In this document: positions 53,821-62,441 of the stretch, piece by piece
Position numbering within the stretch: the stretch's first letter is position 1
Layout of the letters: every line of letters starts with the position of its first letter
Source of the DNA: Rosettibacter sp964572725
Lineage (GTDB): Bacteria > Bacteroidota > Ignavibacteria > Ignavibacteriales > Melioribacteraceae
Reading direction: 5' to 3'
DNA length: 64,000 nt
Assembly (NCBI GenBank): GCA_964572725.1
Contig: CAZNFW010000012.1
Coordinates: forward strand, 4,138 to 68,137
Notes under the pieces: generated by a model
Told to the model about the DNA's origin: nothing
Seen by the model: the letters and a program-made list of their open reading frames with translations, nothing else
The model's database searches: none
Translations under genes and position numbers: made by a program

Positions 53821-55393
53821 TTATTAGTTTTGCTGCTTCTGCAGGATTCTTTGTAACATAGTTAATAATTTTTTCTTGTTGATTTTTCTTTAGTAATGCT
53901 TCATCAGAAATTTCGTCTTCCAAATCGCCAACTGGGATAAGCGGACGTTTTTTAGTTGTAGCCAATTGATTGATTAGATTCGATTCCGCTCTTTGCTGCA
54001 AAGCGGCAGATGTTGGAGTTGCAATCAAATCGCCTGGATTAATTGTACCTATAACAATTTTTTCTGTTTTTAATTTTTTCATTAAACTTTTCAGAACAAA
54101 TATTGAAGCAACAATTGCAATAAGCATAAAGATAACATTTGTCAATTCATCTGCATTAGGGATTACTGTATTTTTTTCTTCAAAACCTTCTTCATTCGTC
54201 TTTACTTCAAAAGGAATACTGACAAGTGAAAACTGGTCGTTTCTGTTAGGGTCAATACCTACAGCATTTTTTACAAGGTCTTCTAATTTTTTAAGTTGTT
54301 CGGGCGGACGGGGTTCATAAACTATTTCTGTTTTGTCTCCATTTTTTACTTCCTTCGGAATATCATTTATTACTGCTGCTACACTTAATCTCTGTATGTT
54401 GCCACTGCCTTCAACAACTTTTTGAATAGTTTTGCTTATTTCGTAATTGGTCAAAGTATTTTCATTGTTCTGTGCAGTAGAATCTTTCGAACTAACACCC
54501 TGATTATTCGATTTAATTGTTTGTTCACTTACAGCAACTTGTGATTCTGGATCGTACTGTTCCATTGTTTTTTCAACCTGGTCAAAATTTAAATCAGCAT
54601 TAACCTGAACAACAGAATTTCCAAAACCAACAACATTATCAAGAATAGCCTGAGCCTTTTTGGCAAGATAATTTTCAACAGACTGTTTTATTTCATACTG
54701 TTTGGTTGATGCAAAAGCAAGCGGACCTTCTTCGTCTTCGTTTGAAAGCATTCTTCCTTTAGTATCAATTATCGAAACTTTGCTTGGTTGTAAACCTTCT
54801 ACACTTCCACAAATTAAATTTACTATTGATGTAATATTTTCTTTACTTATTAATGCTCCATTTCTTAATTTCAAAACAACAGAGGCAGAAGGCAATTTTT
54901 CTTCATCTTTAAAAATTGACTTTTGAGGAATTACAATGTGAACTCTCGCTCCCTGAACTCCATCTAATTGTGAAATAGTTCGTGCAAGTTCTCCTTCAAG
55001 TGCTCTTTTGAAATTAAGTTTTTGCATAAATTCAGACATACCCATTGATGTCTTGTCAAATATTTCATAACCTATAACACCAGAACTTGGGATTCCGCGG
55101 CTGGCAAGAGCTAATCTTGTTTCATAAACTTTTTCTCTTGGAACTTTTATAGTTTGTCCGCCATCATCAATCTTATATAATATTTTTTGACTTGATAAAT
55201 ATTCCACAACTTTAGATGCATCTTCAGCAGACAATCCGCTGTATAGTGTTGTATATGTGGGTTCGTTCAAGAAAAAAAGCATTACAACAAGCAATACTGC
55301 TGTAAGCAGTATTCCGCCAATTAACATAAATTTTTGTTTGGGATTCAGTTTATTAATTATTCCCAGCAATGCTTGTAAAGGATTTGAATTCAT
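53792..55393 (-). CDS. fliF: MS-ring protein FliF
   Basis: 533 residues. Two TM helices (about 22-44 and 425-445), ring-building motifs between (LYSGLSAEDASKVVEYL, TKVPREKVYETRLALASRGIP-type region, ALEGELARTISQLDGVQGARVHIVIP), and a C-terminal FliG-binding tail (NPAEAAKLINAWMHEYEI). It is the first ring of the basal body. It starts 1 nt after fliE. Confidence 0.97.
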   Translation of the reverse strand: MNSNPLQALLGIINKLNPKQKFMLIGGILLTAVLLVVMLFFLNEPTYTTLYSGLSAEDASKVVEYLSSQKILYKIDDGGQTIKVPREKVYETRLALASRGIPSSGVIGYEIFDKTSMGMSEFMQKLNFKRALEGELARTISQLDGVQGARVHIVIPQKSIFKDEEKLPSASVVLKLRNGALISKENITSIVNLICGSVEGLQPSKVSIIDTKGRMLSNEDEEGPLAFASTKQYEIKQSVENYLAKKAQAILDNVVGFGNSVVQVNADLNFDQVEKTMEQYDPESQVAVSEQTIKSNNQGVSSKDSTAQNNENTLTNYEISKTIQKVVEGSGNIQRLSVAAVINDIPKEVKNGDKTEIVYEPRPPEQLKKLEDLVKNAVGIDPNRNDQFSLVSIPFEVKTNEEGFEEKNTVIPNADELTNVIFMLIAIVASIFVLKSLMKKLKTEKIVIGTINPGDLIATPTSAALQQRAESNLINQLATTKKRPLIPVGDLEDEISDEALLKKNQQEKIINYVTKNPAEAAKLINAWMHEYEI

Positions 55394-55394
55394 A

Positions 55395-55685
55395 TTAAAC
55401 TGGTATCCTTGTTAATTCTTTATACATATCAATTGCTTTGTTACGAATTTCCATTAAAAGTTCCAGACTTGTTTTAGCTTTTTCTCCAGCAATCATCACT
55501 TCATGAAGTTCTACCCCATTTCCAGAAACAAAATCTTCGATTGCTTTTTGTGATTCTTTTTGTGCTTGATTAACATTATTAATCAGTTCAGCAAATGTAT
55601 TTGTGATGTTATTTTCTTCTTTAGGTTTCTTAACTTCTGAACCAAGAGAATTAACAACAAAATTATTTAGTCCTTCGATTTTCAT
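55395..55685 (-). CDS. fliE: Hook-basal body protein FliE
   Basis: 96 residues from ATG at 55685 with GGAGAGG 5 nt upstream; the upstream ATG at 55703 overlaps the preceding gene. The C-terminal half is canonical FliE: NNVNQAQKESQKAIEDFVSG, LHEVMIAGEKAKTSLELLMEIRNKAIDMYKEL. FliE joins MS ring and rod. Confidence 0.95.
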   Translation of the reverse strand: MKIEGLNNFVVNSLGSEVKKPKEENNITNTFAELINNVNQAQKESQKAIEDFVSGNGVELHEVMIAGEKAKTSLELLMEIRNKAIDMYKELTRIPV

Positions 55686-55686
55686 T

Positions 55687-55911
55687 TTATCCTCTCCTAT
55701 CAATTATTGAGCCGATAGTAACTCCAGTAATTTTACCTTTTGCATTGTAGAATTCATAACTTAATATTTCTTTTTGTTTATCTGGATAAAGATTTGCAAA
55801 GAATTTTTTTTCTTCCTGAGTTACTTCCGGCTTTTTAATTTTATTTGCGTTATTTAATGTTCCATGATTTACTACAGAATAGTTCCCGATTAAGTTTGTT
55901 GTTATTTTCAT
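55687..55911 (-). CDS. Small unknown protein between flgC and fliE
   Basis: 74 residues from ATG at 55911, with GGAGAT 6 nt upstream in the end of flgC; the longer frame reaches into flgC and is unlikely. It contains TQEEKKFFANLYPDKQKEI and ends GVTIGSIIDRRG. Not recognised. Tight placement in the operon suggests a rod or export accessory. Confidence 0.65.
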   Translation of the reverse strand: MKITTNLIGNYSVVNHGTLNNANKIKKPEVTQEEKKFFANLYPDKQKEILSYEFYNAKGKITGVTIGSIIDRRG

Positions 55912-55912
55912 T

Positions 55913-56413
55913 TTATATCTCCAGTGAATCTTTGACCATTTGTTTTGATGAATTAAGTGCAGTGAGATTTGCTTCATATGCACGGGTAGCAGCAATCATA
56001 TCAACCATTTCGTTAATAATATTTACATTTGACATCTGTACATATCCGTTTTTATCAGCATCTGGATGGTCTGGCATATAAACAACATCACCAGGTTTTT
56101 CGTCAGTCATCTCATTTATCTCTATATTATCTTGTACGGGCGGCAACGAAACATCCTTTGTTTTGACACCAGAAAAATGATTTTCATTTGTTGTGCTCAG
56201 TTTAAGAATCTGTCCCTCAATTGCAAGTTTTGAAGCAAAGCTTGTCTTTTCTTCTTGCACTTTTAAATATTTTCTTTGATATGGTTCGCCGTTTTCAGTT
56301 CTTATTGTATCTGCATTTGCAATGTTCTGAGCAATGAGTTCCATTTTTTTTCTTTGAATACTCATTCCTCGAGCACTAATTCCAAAACCAAATAAGCTGC
56401 CTAAGATTTTCAA
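55913..56413 (-). CDS. flgC: Proximal rod protein FlgC
   Basis: 166 residues. FGISARGMSIQRKKMELIAQNIANADT at the N-terminus, GYVQMSNVNIINEMVDMIAATRAYEANLTAL near the C-terminus. The start is TTG at 56413, overlapping the flgB stop (TTGA), supported by GGGGGAG 7 nt upstream. Standard rod protein length, slightly longer than E. coli (134). Confidence 0.96.
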   Translation of the reverse strand: MKILGSLFGFGISARGMSIQRKKMELIAQNIANADTIRTENGEPYQRKYLKVQEEKTSFASKLAIEGQILKLSTTNENHFSGVKTKDVSLPPVQDNIEINEMTDEKPGDVVYMPDHPDADKNGYVQMSNVNIINEMVDMIAATRAYEANLTALNSSKQMVKDSLEI

Positions 56414-56802
56414 GTTCTACTCCCCCCTCTTATTACACTTTGTAATGTTTTGTAATATTCTCCTACTTTTTTCGAAGCAAATTTGAAACGCAGTGTATTT
56501 TCTGCTAATTCAGCCATTTCTTTTTCGATATTAACATTATTAATTCCAGAAATATTCTCACTGCTTTCATCATAAATTACTTCAAATGCAGGATTATCAT
56601 CTTGAGTTGAATTTATAGCGGGAAGATGTTTGCTGTGAGTAGTTTTTAATATTGCATCAGAATTTTCTTTTAAAAGACTTTTGAAAGAAACATCTTCTCT
56701 TTTATAATTTTCTGTTTGAACATTGGCAATATTATTTGCAATAACCTTATTCTTTACAACACAATAATTAAGCAGGTTTTCAAGCAATTTTATTGTTGAC
56801 AT
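56410..56802 (-). CDS. flgB: Proximal rod protein FlgB
   Basis: 130 residues. KLLENLLNYCVVKNKVIANNIANVQTENYKREDVSFKSLL and VNIEKEMAELAENTLRFKFASKKV are canonical. First gene of operon C, behind an operator and -24/-12 element. No obvious SD before the ATG. Confidence 0.95.
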   Translation of the reverse strand: MSTIKLLENLLNYCVVKNKVIANNIANVQTENYKREDVSFKSLLKENSDAILKTTHSKHLPAINSTQDDNPAFEVIYDESSENISGINNVNIEKEMAELAENTLRFKFASKKVGEYYKTLQSVIRGGSRT

Positions 56803-56828
56803 ACATTTCTGGATTTTTTAATAATGTA

Positions 56829-56910
56829 TCCAAAAGAAATGCCACAACAAATAATTGATTTTTAATGAATTGTTTAAAAGATAACTAAAAAGATTGGCTA
56901 AATATGAACA
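56829..56910 (-). promoter_or_regulatory. Operon C control region: palindromic operator and sigma54-like promoter
   Basis: The operator TGGCTAAATATGAACA (56895-56910) has one perfect half-site and 11 of 16 matches overall. The minus-strand element TGGCATT-TCTT-TTGGA (56844-56829) has GG-N10-GG. Centre to -24 distance is 60 bp, exactly as in operon B. Predicted start near 56818. Confidence 0.6.
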
Positions 56911-56921
56911 GTTGTAAATTA

Positions 56922-57167
56922 TTAATCATTATAATCAAGAATAATACTTTTAGTTTGACCACAAGAACATACGAACTTGATTTCTTTTACAATATCATTT
57001 GCATCTTTCTTTATATAAACTTTAACACCCTCAATATCATCTTCTTCAACAGAAATTTTTGTGTAACCTTTGATTTCAACATCTGAGGCTTTAATTAAAT
57101 TGCCCGTATGAACTTTGTTCTTTGTAAAAATATCTTTCATTAAAGCTTCTTCAAAACGATTAGGCAT
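56922..57167 (-). CDS. Small unknown protein with C-terminal CxC motif
   Basis: 81 residues; not recognised. A helical start (MPNRFEEALMKDIF), then beta-type segments (DVEIKGYTKISVEED, VKVYIKKDANDIVKEIKFVC) and a CSCG motif (about 68-71) that could bind zinc with a partner or be redox-active. Last gene of the chemotaxis operon, overlapping cheB by 8 nt, so a chemotaxis or motility role is likely but unproven. Confidence 0.65.
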   Translation of the reverse strand: MPNRFEEALMKDIFTKNKVHTGNLIKASDVEIKGYTKISVEEDDIEGVKVYIKKDANDIVKEIKFVCSCGQTKSIILDYND

Positions 57168-58233
57168 GGCAAAGCACCTTATTTATTAATTCTGGAATTT
57201 TTTCTAATGGCAAAACTGAATCTGCAAGACCTGCATCAACAATTGCTTTTGGCATTCCATAAACTACACAGGATTCTTCATCTTGGGCAATTGAATATCC
57301 GCCTACACTTTTCAAATACTTTACTGCTTCCAGACCATCTTTTCCCATTCCTGTCATTATTACACCAAGTGTATGTTTACCATAAAAATCTACAACTGAA
57401 CTCATCATTACATCAACCGATGGTTTATGAATTGAATCCATTGGCTCTTCTGTAATTTCTATTGCGGCATTAGATAGATTAATTTTCTTTATTTTCATAT
57501 GATAACCGCCCGGTGCAATATAAATAACACCATTTTGAACAGCTTCTCCATTTTCTGCTTCTTTCACAGTTAAGCTGCAAATAGTATTCAATCTGTCTGC
57601 AAGTGATTTTGTAAACTTAGGTGGCATATGCTGAACAATAAAAATTGGGACTTTGATGTTAGGTGATAAGTTTGGCAATACTTTTTGCAACGACAAAGGT
57701 CCACCAGTTGATATTCCTATTGAAACTGCGTGAAAATCATTTCTTGATATTTCTTTCTGAGAAATTGGAATAGTTTTTTTTCTGGAAAGTTCAGAAGATT
57801 TTGCAAGTCTTTCTAATCTTTCTTTAAGAAATTTTTGACGATAAATTTCTTTTACTTTTGTAATTAAGCTATCTTTAATCTTTGTTATATTAACATTGAC
57901 ATATGACAATTCTTTAGGAATAAAATCAACTGCTCCTAATTCTAAAGCTGTTAATGTTGCTTCAGCTCCTTCAGTTGTAAGAGAGCTGACCATTAAAACT
58001 GCAGTTGGAGATTCTGCCATTATTTTTTTTAATGCAGTAAGCCCATCCATTACAGGCATTTCAATATCAAGAGTAATAATGTCGGGTTTTAATTTTTTTG
58101 CAAGTTCAACGCCTTCCTGACCATTACGTGCAGTACCAATTACTTTTATTTTCTCATCACTTTCAAGCATAAGTGAAAGAGATTTACGCATGAAAGCTGA
58201 GTCATCTACAACAAGTACAGAAATATTACGCAT
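57160..58233 (-). CDS. cheB: Chemotaxis methylesterase/deamidase CheB
   Basis: 357 residues from ATG at 58233; the frame is open 14 codons further into cheA, which is unlikely to be used. REC domain with VVDDSAFMR and phosphoacceptor D56 (ITLDIEMPVMDG), then the catalytic domain with GISTGGP (Ser), IVQHMPPKFT (His) and GVIMTGMGKDG (Asp). It removes methyl groups from chemoreceptors after phosphorylation by CheA. No receptor gene is in the window. Confidence 0.97.
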   Translation of the reverse strand: MRNISVLVVDDSAFMRKSLSLMLESDEKIKVIGTARNGQEGVELAKKLKPDIITLDIEMPVMDGLTALKKIMAESPTAVLMVSSLTTEGAEATLTALELGAVDFIPKELSYVNVNITKIKDSLITKVKEIYRQKFLKERLERLAKSSELSRKKTIPISQKEISRNDFHAVSIGISTGGPLSLQKVLPNLSPNIKVPIFIVQHMPPKFTKSLADRLNTICSLTVKEAENGEAVQNGVIYIAPGGYHMKIKKINLSNAAIEITEEPMDSIHKPSVDVMMSSVVDFYGKHTLGVIMTGMGKDGLEAVKYLKSVGGYSIAQDEESCVVYGMPKAIVDAGLADSVLPLEKIPELINKVLCHA

Positions 58234-60001
58234 TAATTCTTTTTTCCAGCTTGTTAAACAATTCGTTAATATCAAGTATTATTACAACTGTGCCATCTCC
58301 CATGATTGTTGAACCTGCAATGCCATCTATTTTTCCAAGATAATTACCGAGTGATTTAATAACAACTTCCTGTTGACCAACCAAATCATCTACTTTTATT
58401 CCGAATCTTTTTTCTGCTACACCTACTTCAACTATATACTGCCACTCACTTTCTTTTTTATGACCATTTTCACTACTGTTGATAAGTTCTTCTAATCCAA
58501 CAATTGGTAAAATAGAATCACGCAAATTAATTACTTCTTTACCTCTTACTGTTTCTATCTGATTTTTATTTACTCTAATTACTTCGATAACAGAATGGAG
58601 AGGAATAACAAGAGTTTGATTGCAGGCTTTTACAATCATACCCGAAATAATTGCAAGAGTTAAAGGAAGTCTCAAAATTATTTTTGTTCCTTTATCTACT
58701 TCTGATTCAACAGAAATAGTTCCTCTTAATTTTGCTACATTAGTTTTAACAACATCCATCCCAACTCCGCGGCCCGAGACATTTGTTACAACTTCTGCGG
58801 TGGAAAACCCGGGATGAAAAATTAAATTGTATGCTTCCTGTTTGGATAGTTCTTTTGCTCTTTCTGCAGTGATAAAACCCTTGCTAATTGCTTTTTCTTT
58901 AATTACTTCAGGGTCTATTCCTTTTCCATCATCTTCAATTTTAATTACGATATTATTTCCTTCATGCTCAGCAGATAAAATAACTGTACCTTTTCTATTC
59001 TTTCCTTTTGCTAATCTAATTTCTGGTTTTTCTATTCCATGGTCAATTGCATTTCGGACAAGGTGAACAAGCGGGTCGTTAATTTCTTCAATTAAGTTTT
59101 TGTCAACTTCTGTATCTTCACCATAAATTTTAAGTTCAACTTCTTTTTCAAGTTCTTTGCATAAATCTCTTACTACTCGTGGAAATCGATTAAACACTTT
59201 ACCAATTTTAATCATTCTTAATTTCATTACAACGAGCTGAAGTTCACTTGTCATCAAATCAATTTGTTTAGTTGCATCAGCCAAATCTTTAGCAATGTTT
59301 GAATTCTCAAATTCAAGTGCAACCTGACTGTTAACCTGCATTAGACGATTTCTTCCTAAAACTAATTCAGATGCTATATTCAATAATGCATCAAGCCTTT
59401 CAACTTCTACTCTAATTGTATTATCTGTTTTCTTTGATTCTGCAGCAGAAGTTATTTTTGATACAGTATTTTTTTCTTTAAAAGTTGTATCAACTGGTTC
59501 AACCTTTGCTTGATTTGTATCAACTTGATTTGAATTTTGGACTTGAGTTTCTTTTTGAATTTCATTTGCAGGAGCATTCCCCATGCTTTCCAGTAAGCCA
59601 GTGAGAACCTTAATAACATTTTCTACATCAACATCTTCATTTTTTTCATTTTCGATTTTTACAAGTAACTCCTTAATAGTATCATAACCTAAAATAATTC
59701 CATCCATTAAATCAGAATTTAATTTTGCTTCTCCTCTGCGCAGCTTATTTAATATGTCCTCGCACTTATGTGTAATAGCAGGGAGTTTTTCAAGACCAAG
59801 AAAACCAGAGGTACCTTTAATTGTATGAAACGAACGAAAGATTTGATTTAATAAATCTAAATCTTCAGGGCGTTTTTCAAGTTCTATTAAATCGACATTG
59901 AGATTTTCAAGAATTTCTTTTGTCTCCAGCAAAAAGCTGTCGACAATTTCTTTCATCTCAGGGTCGATCAGCATCGGATTTTGAGCTGTACCTTCCATCA
60001 T
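58226..60001 (-). CDS. cheA: Chemotaxis histidine kinase CheA
   Basis: 591 residues. P1 (about 10-115) with His59 in FRSFHTIKGTSGFLG; no recognisable P2, only an Asn/Gln/Thr-rich linker (about 140-190); P3 dimerisation (about 195-265); P4 with LVRNAIDHGIE, IEDDGKGID and GRGVGMDVVK; P5 CheW-like (about 450-590). The missing P2 means that CheY and CheB must dock elsewhere. ATGA overlap with cheZ. Confidence 0.96.
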   Translation of the reverse strand: MMEGTAQNPMLIDPEMKEIVDSFLLETKEILENLNVDLIELEKRPEDLDLLNQIFRSFHTIKGTSGFLGLEKLPAITHKCEDILNKLRRGEAKLNSDLMDGIILGYDTIKELLVKIENEKNEDVDVENVIKVLTGLLESMGNAPANEIQKETQVQNSNQVDTNQAKVEPVDTTFKEKNTVSKITSAAESKKTDNTIRVEVERLDALLNIASELVLGRNRLMQVNSQVALEFENSNIAKDLADATKQIDLMTSELQLVVMKLRMIKIGKVFNRFPRVVRDLCKELEKEVELKIYGEDTEVDKNLIEEINDPLVHLVRNAIDHGIEKPEIRLAKGKNRKGTVILSAEHEGNNIVIKIEDDGKGIDPEVIKEKAISKGFITAERAKELSKQEAYNLIFHPGFSTAEVVTNVSGRGVGMDVVKTNVAKLRGTISVESEVDKGTKIILRLPLTLAIISGMIVKACNQTLVIPLHSVIEVIRVNKNQIETVRGKEVINLRDSILPIVGLEELINSSENGHKKESEWQYIVEVGVAEKRFGIKVDDLVGQQEVVIKSLGNYLGKIDGIAGSTIMGDGTVVIILDINELFNKLEKRINA

Positions 60002-60756
60002 TTACCAAATAATTTATCTATTTCTTCCTGTGAAGTTTTATTGTTTCCGTTGACTAATTCATCAGCAACTTTCTGCATTTCATGATTTCTATCATATTTA
60101 GCATTTGGATTAAACGGTTTTTTATGGTCGTGTATTTCTTCAAAATGCGGAATTTGAAAACCATCTTGTTTATTAAAATCAAATAGCAAAGAAGAAAGCC
60201 GCATTTGAACAGAATCTATTAAATGATTTACAGAAGCTAATTGCTGAGCGGTTATATCCTGCACCTGAAGCGAAATTGTAATATTTGTAATATCATTTTC
60301 TATTTTCTGAATAACGCTTTCTAATCCTAATACTTTACTTTCAAGTTCATCAATAACAAGTGCTGATTTTAGTTCTTCAAGTCTGCCATTTAGAGCTGGA
60401 TATTCATAAATCAATTTATCTAATGCTACTCTCTGGTTAAAAAATCCATTCTTCATATCTTCAAGTTCATTTTTAATTTTTGTCATGTCCATAGACATTG
60501 AATCAACAATATCCAAAATTTCGCTTGTAGCAATTTCAGTTGCGTTGGTTACACTGTTAATCTGATGAGCAGCTTTAGGCATTTTACTGGTTGTATCTTG
60601 AATTGAATTATTTACATTTTCGAGCAGAGGGACAATATCGGTCATGAAATCAATAATTTTTTTGAAAAGTGGTACAATTTTTTGACCGAATATGAAGAAC
60701 TGTTTTAAGTCCCCCAACTTTTGAAATACCTGCTCCATACTTAATTGATTTTCCAT
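59998..60756 (-). CDS. cheZ: Divergent CheZ-type CheY-P phosphatase
   Basis: 252 residues from ATG at 60756, which has GGAG 6 nt upstream; ATG at 60768 lacks an SD. All helical with a long hairpin. VTNATEIATSEILDIVDSM (about 70-90) and LQVQDITAQQLASVNHLID (about 163-181) align with CheZ; the latter keeps the Asp and Gln (D-ITA-Q) used to dephosphorylate CheY. The C-terminus SQEEIDKLFGK fits the CheY-binding helix. The gene lies directly between cheY and cheA. Confidence 0.85.
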   Translation of the reverse strand: MENQLSMEQVFQKLGDLKQFFIFGQKIVPLFKKIIDFMTDIVPLLENVNNSIQDTTSKMPKAAHQINSVTNATEIATSEILDIVDSMSMDMTKIKNELEDMKNGFFNQRVALDKLIYEYPALNGRLEELKSALVIDELESKVLGLESVIQKIENDITNITISLQVQDITAQQLASVNHLIDSVQMRLSSLLFDFNKQDGFQIPHFEEIHDHKKPFNPNAKYDRNHEMQKVADELVNGNNKTSQEEIDKLFGK

Positions 60757-60770
60757 ATTTAACTCCATTT

Positions 60771-61148
60771 TTATGAACTTGCTAAAATTTGTTCAATCTT
60801 CTCCCTCAGAATTTGGGGTGTAAATGGTTTTACTATGTAATTATTAACTTTAGCTTGAAGGGCTTCAAGTATATCTTCTTTAAGTCCTCTGGTTGTAACC
60901 ATTAAGATTGGGAGAGATTGAGTTTTTTCATTTGAGCGTATTGCTTTTACTAATTCAAGACCGGAAACTTCCGGCATGTTCCAATCGGTTATAACAAAGT
61001 TAATTGAATCATCAGAATTTAATTTTGAAAGCGCCTCTTTTCCGTCGGCAGCTTCAACATAGTTATCATAACCGATTGATTTGAGGGAATTGGCAACAAT
61101 TCTCCTCATTGTTACTGAATCATCAACAACTAAGAATTTAAGTGCCAT
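60771..61148 (-). CDS. cheY: Chemotaxis response regulator CheY
   Basis: 125 residues, REC only: VVDDSVTMRRIVANSL, phosphoacceptor D55 (VITDWNMPEVSG), MVTTRG and VKPFTPQ. The DWNMP motif is typical of CheY, so this copy is the likely motor-binding one. AGGAGT 7 nt before the ATG. Followed by cheZ. Confidence 0.95.
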   Translation of the reverse strand: MALKFLVVDDSVTMRRIVANSLKSIGYDNYVEAADGKEALSKLNSDDSINFVITDWNMPEVSGLELVKAIRSNEKTQSLPILMVTTRGLKEDILEALQAKVNNYIVKPFTPQILREKIEQILASS

Positions 61149-61158
61149 AGTATTACTC

Positions 61159-61524
61159 CTAATTCAAATATTTTGAAACTTCGTATAAAACTCTTTTAGG
61201 GTCAAAAGGCTTTATTAAATATGAATTTGCTCCGCATTCTAAACCTCTGTGTATATCTTCACTATTGTCTAAAGAAGTAAGCACAATTATTGGCAAATCC
61301 TTATATTCTTCATTATTTCTAATAGAACGAATTAGTTCAAAACCATCAACATTAGGCATATTTAAATCTGTTATCAATAAATCAACTTTGTAGTTAGGCA
61401 ACTTTTCTAAAGCTTCCATTCCATCCGAGCATGTAATGATCTCGTAGCCTTTTACGCTTAAGGCTACAGACACAAATTTTCTAATTGTCGGAGAATCATC
61501 AGCAACTAATATTACCCGTTTCAT
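61159..61524 (-). CDS. Second CheY-like response regulator
   Basis: 121 residues, REC only: VADDSPTIRKFVSVAL, phosphoacceptor D53 (LITDLNMPNVDG), IVLTSLD and IKPFDPKRV. Differs from the neighbouring CheY in the DLNMP motif and the switch region. It may be a phosphate sink or serve another output. Ten nt before cheY. Confidence 0.92.
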   Translation of the reverse strand: MKRVILVADDSPTIRKFVSVALSVKGYEIITCSDGMEALEKLPNYKVDLLITDLNMPNVDGFELIRSIRNNEEYKDLPIIVLTSLDNSEDIHRGLECGANSYLIKPFDPKRVLYEVSKYLN

Positions 61525-61532
61525 TTTATAAA

Positions 61533-62432
61533 TTACTCCTTCTTATATCCGACAGTCTTTGGAAAACTAATAAGACTAAATGCTTTCGAAATACCTTGCA
61601 AAGTTTCAGAATAACCAATAAACAAATAACCTCCCCGGTTTAATGCATTATATAAATGAGAAACCACTTTTATTTTCGAAGCATTATCGAAATAAATTAA
61701 GACGTTAGCACAAAAAATTATATCAAAATTGTACATTGTCTTCATCATTATATCATCATATAAGTTTAGTACATTAAAAGAAACCAGCTTTTTTAATTCT
61801 GGTTTAACTTCAAAAGTATTGCCATTTATTAAAAAATATTTTTTTAAGTAATATGGTGGAATATTGCGAACTGAGTATTCTTTATAAATTCCGCTTTTTG
61901 CAGTTTCAATTACTGCAGAGCTAATATCTGTTCCTAAAATTTCTATTTCAATACTTGGATATTTTGGTTTAACTAAATCATCAAACACCATAGCAATTGA
62001 ATAAGCTTCTTCGCCGGATGAACAAGCTGCGCTCCAGACTCGGATTTTATTTTTCTTTTGTGAAATTTTATTCTGAATTATTTCAGGAAATACCTTGGAA
62101 GCAAGCGCATCAAGCTGAGGCTGATTTCGAAAGAAGAATGTTTCGTTTATTGTTATAGCTTCATAAAAATATTTCTTTTCTTCAGTATTTTTATTGCTTT
62201 TTAATAAGTTGAAATATTCTTCGTAATCTTTTAATCCAAGAAAAGAAATTCTTCTCTGCAAACGACTTTCGAGAAGATATTTTTTATTGTCCTGAAAATA
62301 TATTCCTGTTAAATCATAAATATATTTTCGTATTTCCTGAAATAATTGAAGTGACATAGTCATCTGCTTTGGTAAAACACTGCTTAGGCTTTTTTTAACA
62401 TCAGAAACATTCAATTCTGTAAATTGGCTCAT
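61533..62432 (-). CDS. cheR: Chemotaxis receptor methyltransferase CheR
   Basis: 299 residues. The N-terminal helical domain (about 20-95, IYDLTGIYFQDNKKYLLESRLQRR), then the SAM domain with RVWSAACSSGEEAYSIAM, ILGTDISSAVIETAKSGIYKEYSVRN and FDIIFCANVLIYF. It methylates chemoreceptor Glu residues. No pentapeptide-binding insertion is evident. Nine nt after the HEAT protein gene. Confidence 0.96.
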   Translation of the reverse strand: MSQFTELNVSDVKKSLSSVLPKQMTMSLQLFQEIRKYIYDLTGIYFQDNKKYLLESRLQRRISFLGLKDYEEYFNLLKSNKNTEEKKYFYEAITINETFFFRNQPQLDALASKVFPEIIQNKISQKKNKIRVWSAACSSGEEAYSIAMVFDDLVKPKYPSIEIEILGTDISSAVIETAKSGIYKEYSVRNIPPYYLKKYFLINGNTFEVKPELKKLVSFNVLNLYDDIMMKTMYNFDIIFCANVLIYFDNASKIKVVSHLYNALNRGGYLFIGYSETLQGISKAFSLISFPKTVGYKKE

Positions 62433-62441
62433 ACGATTTAA

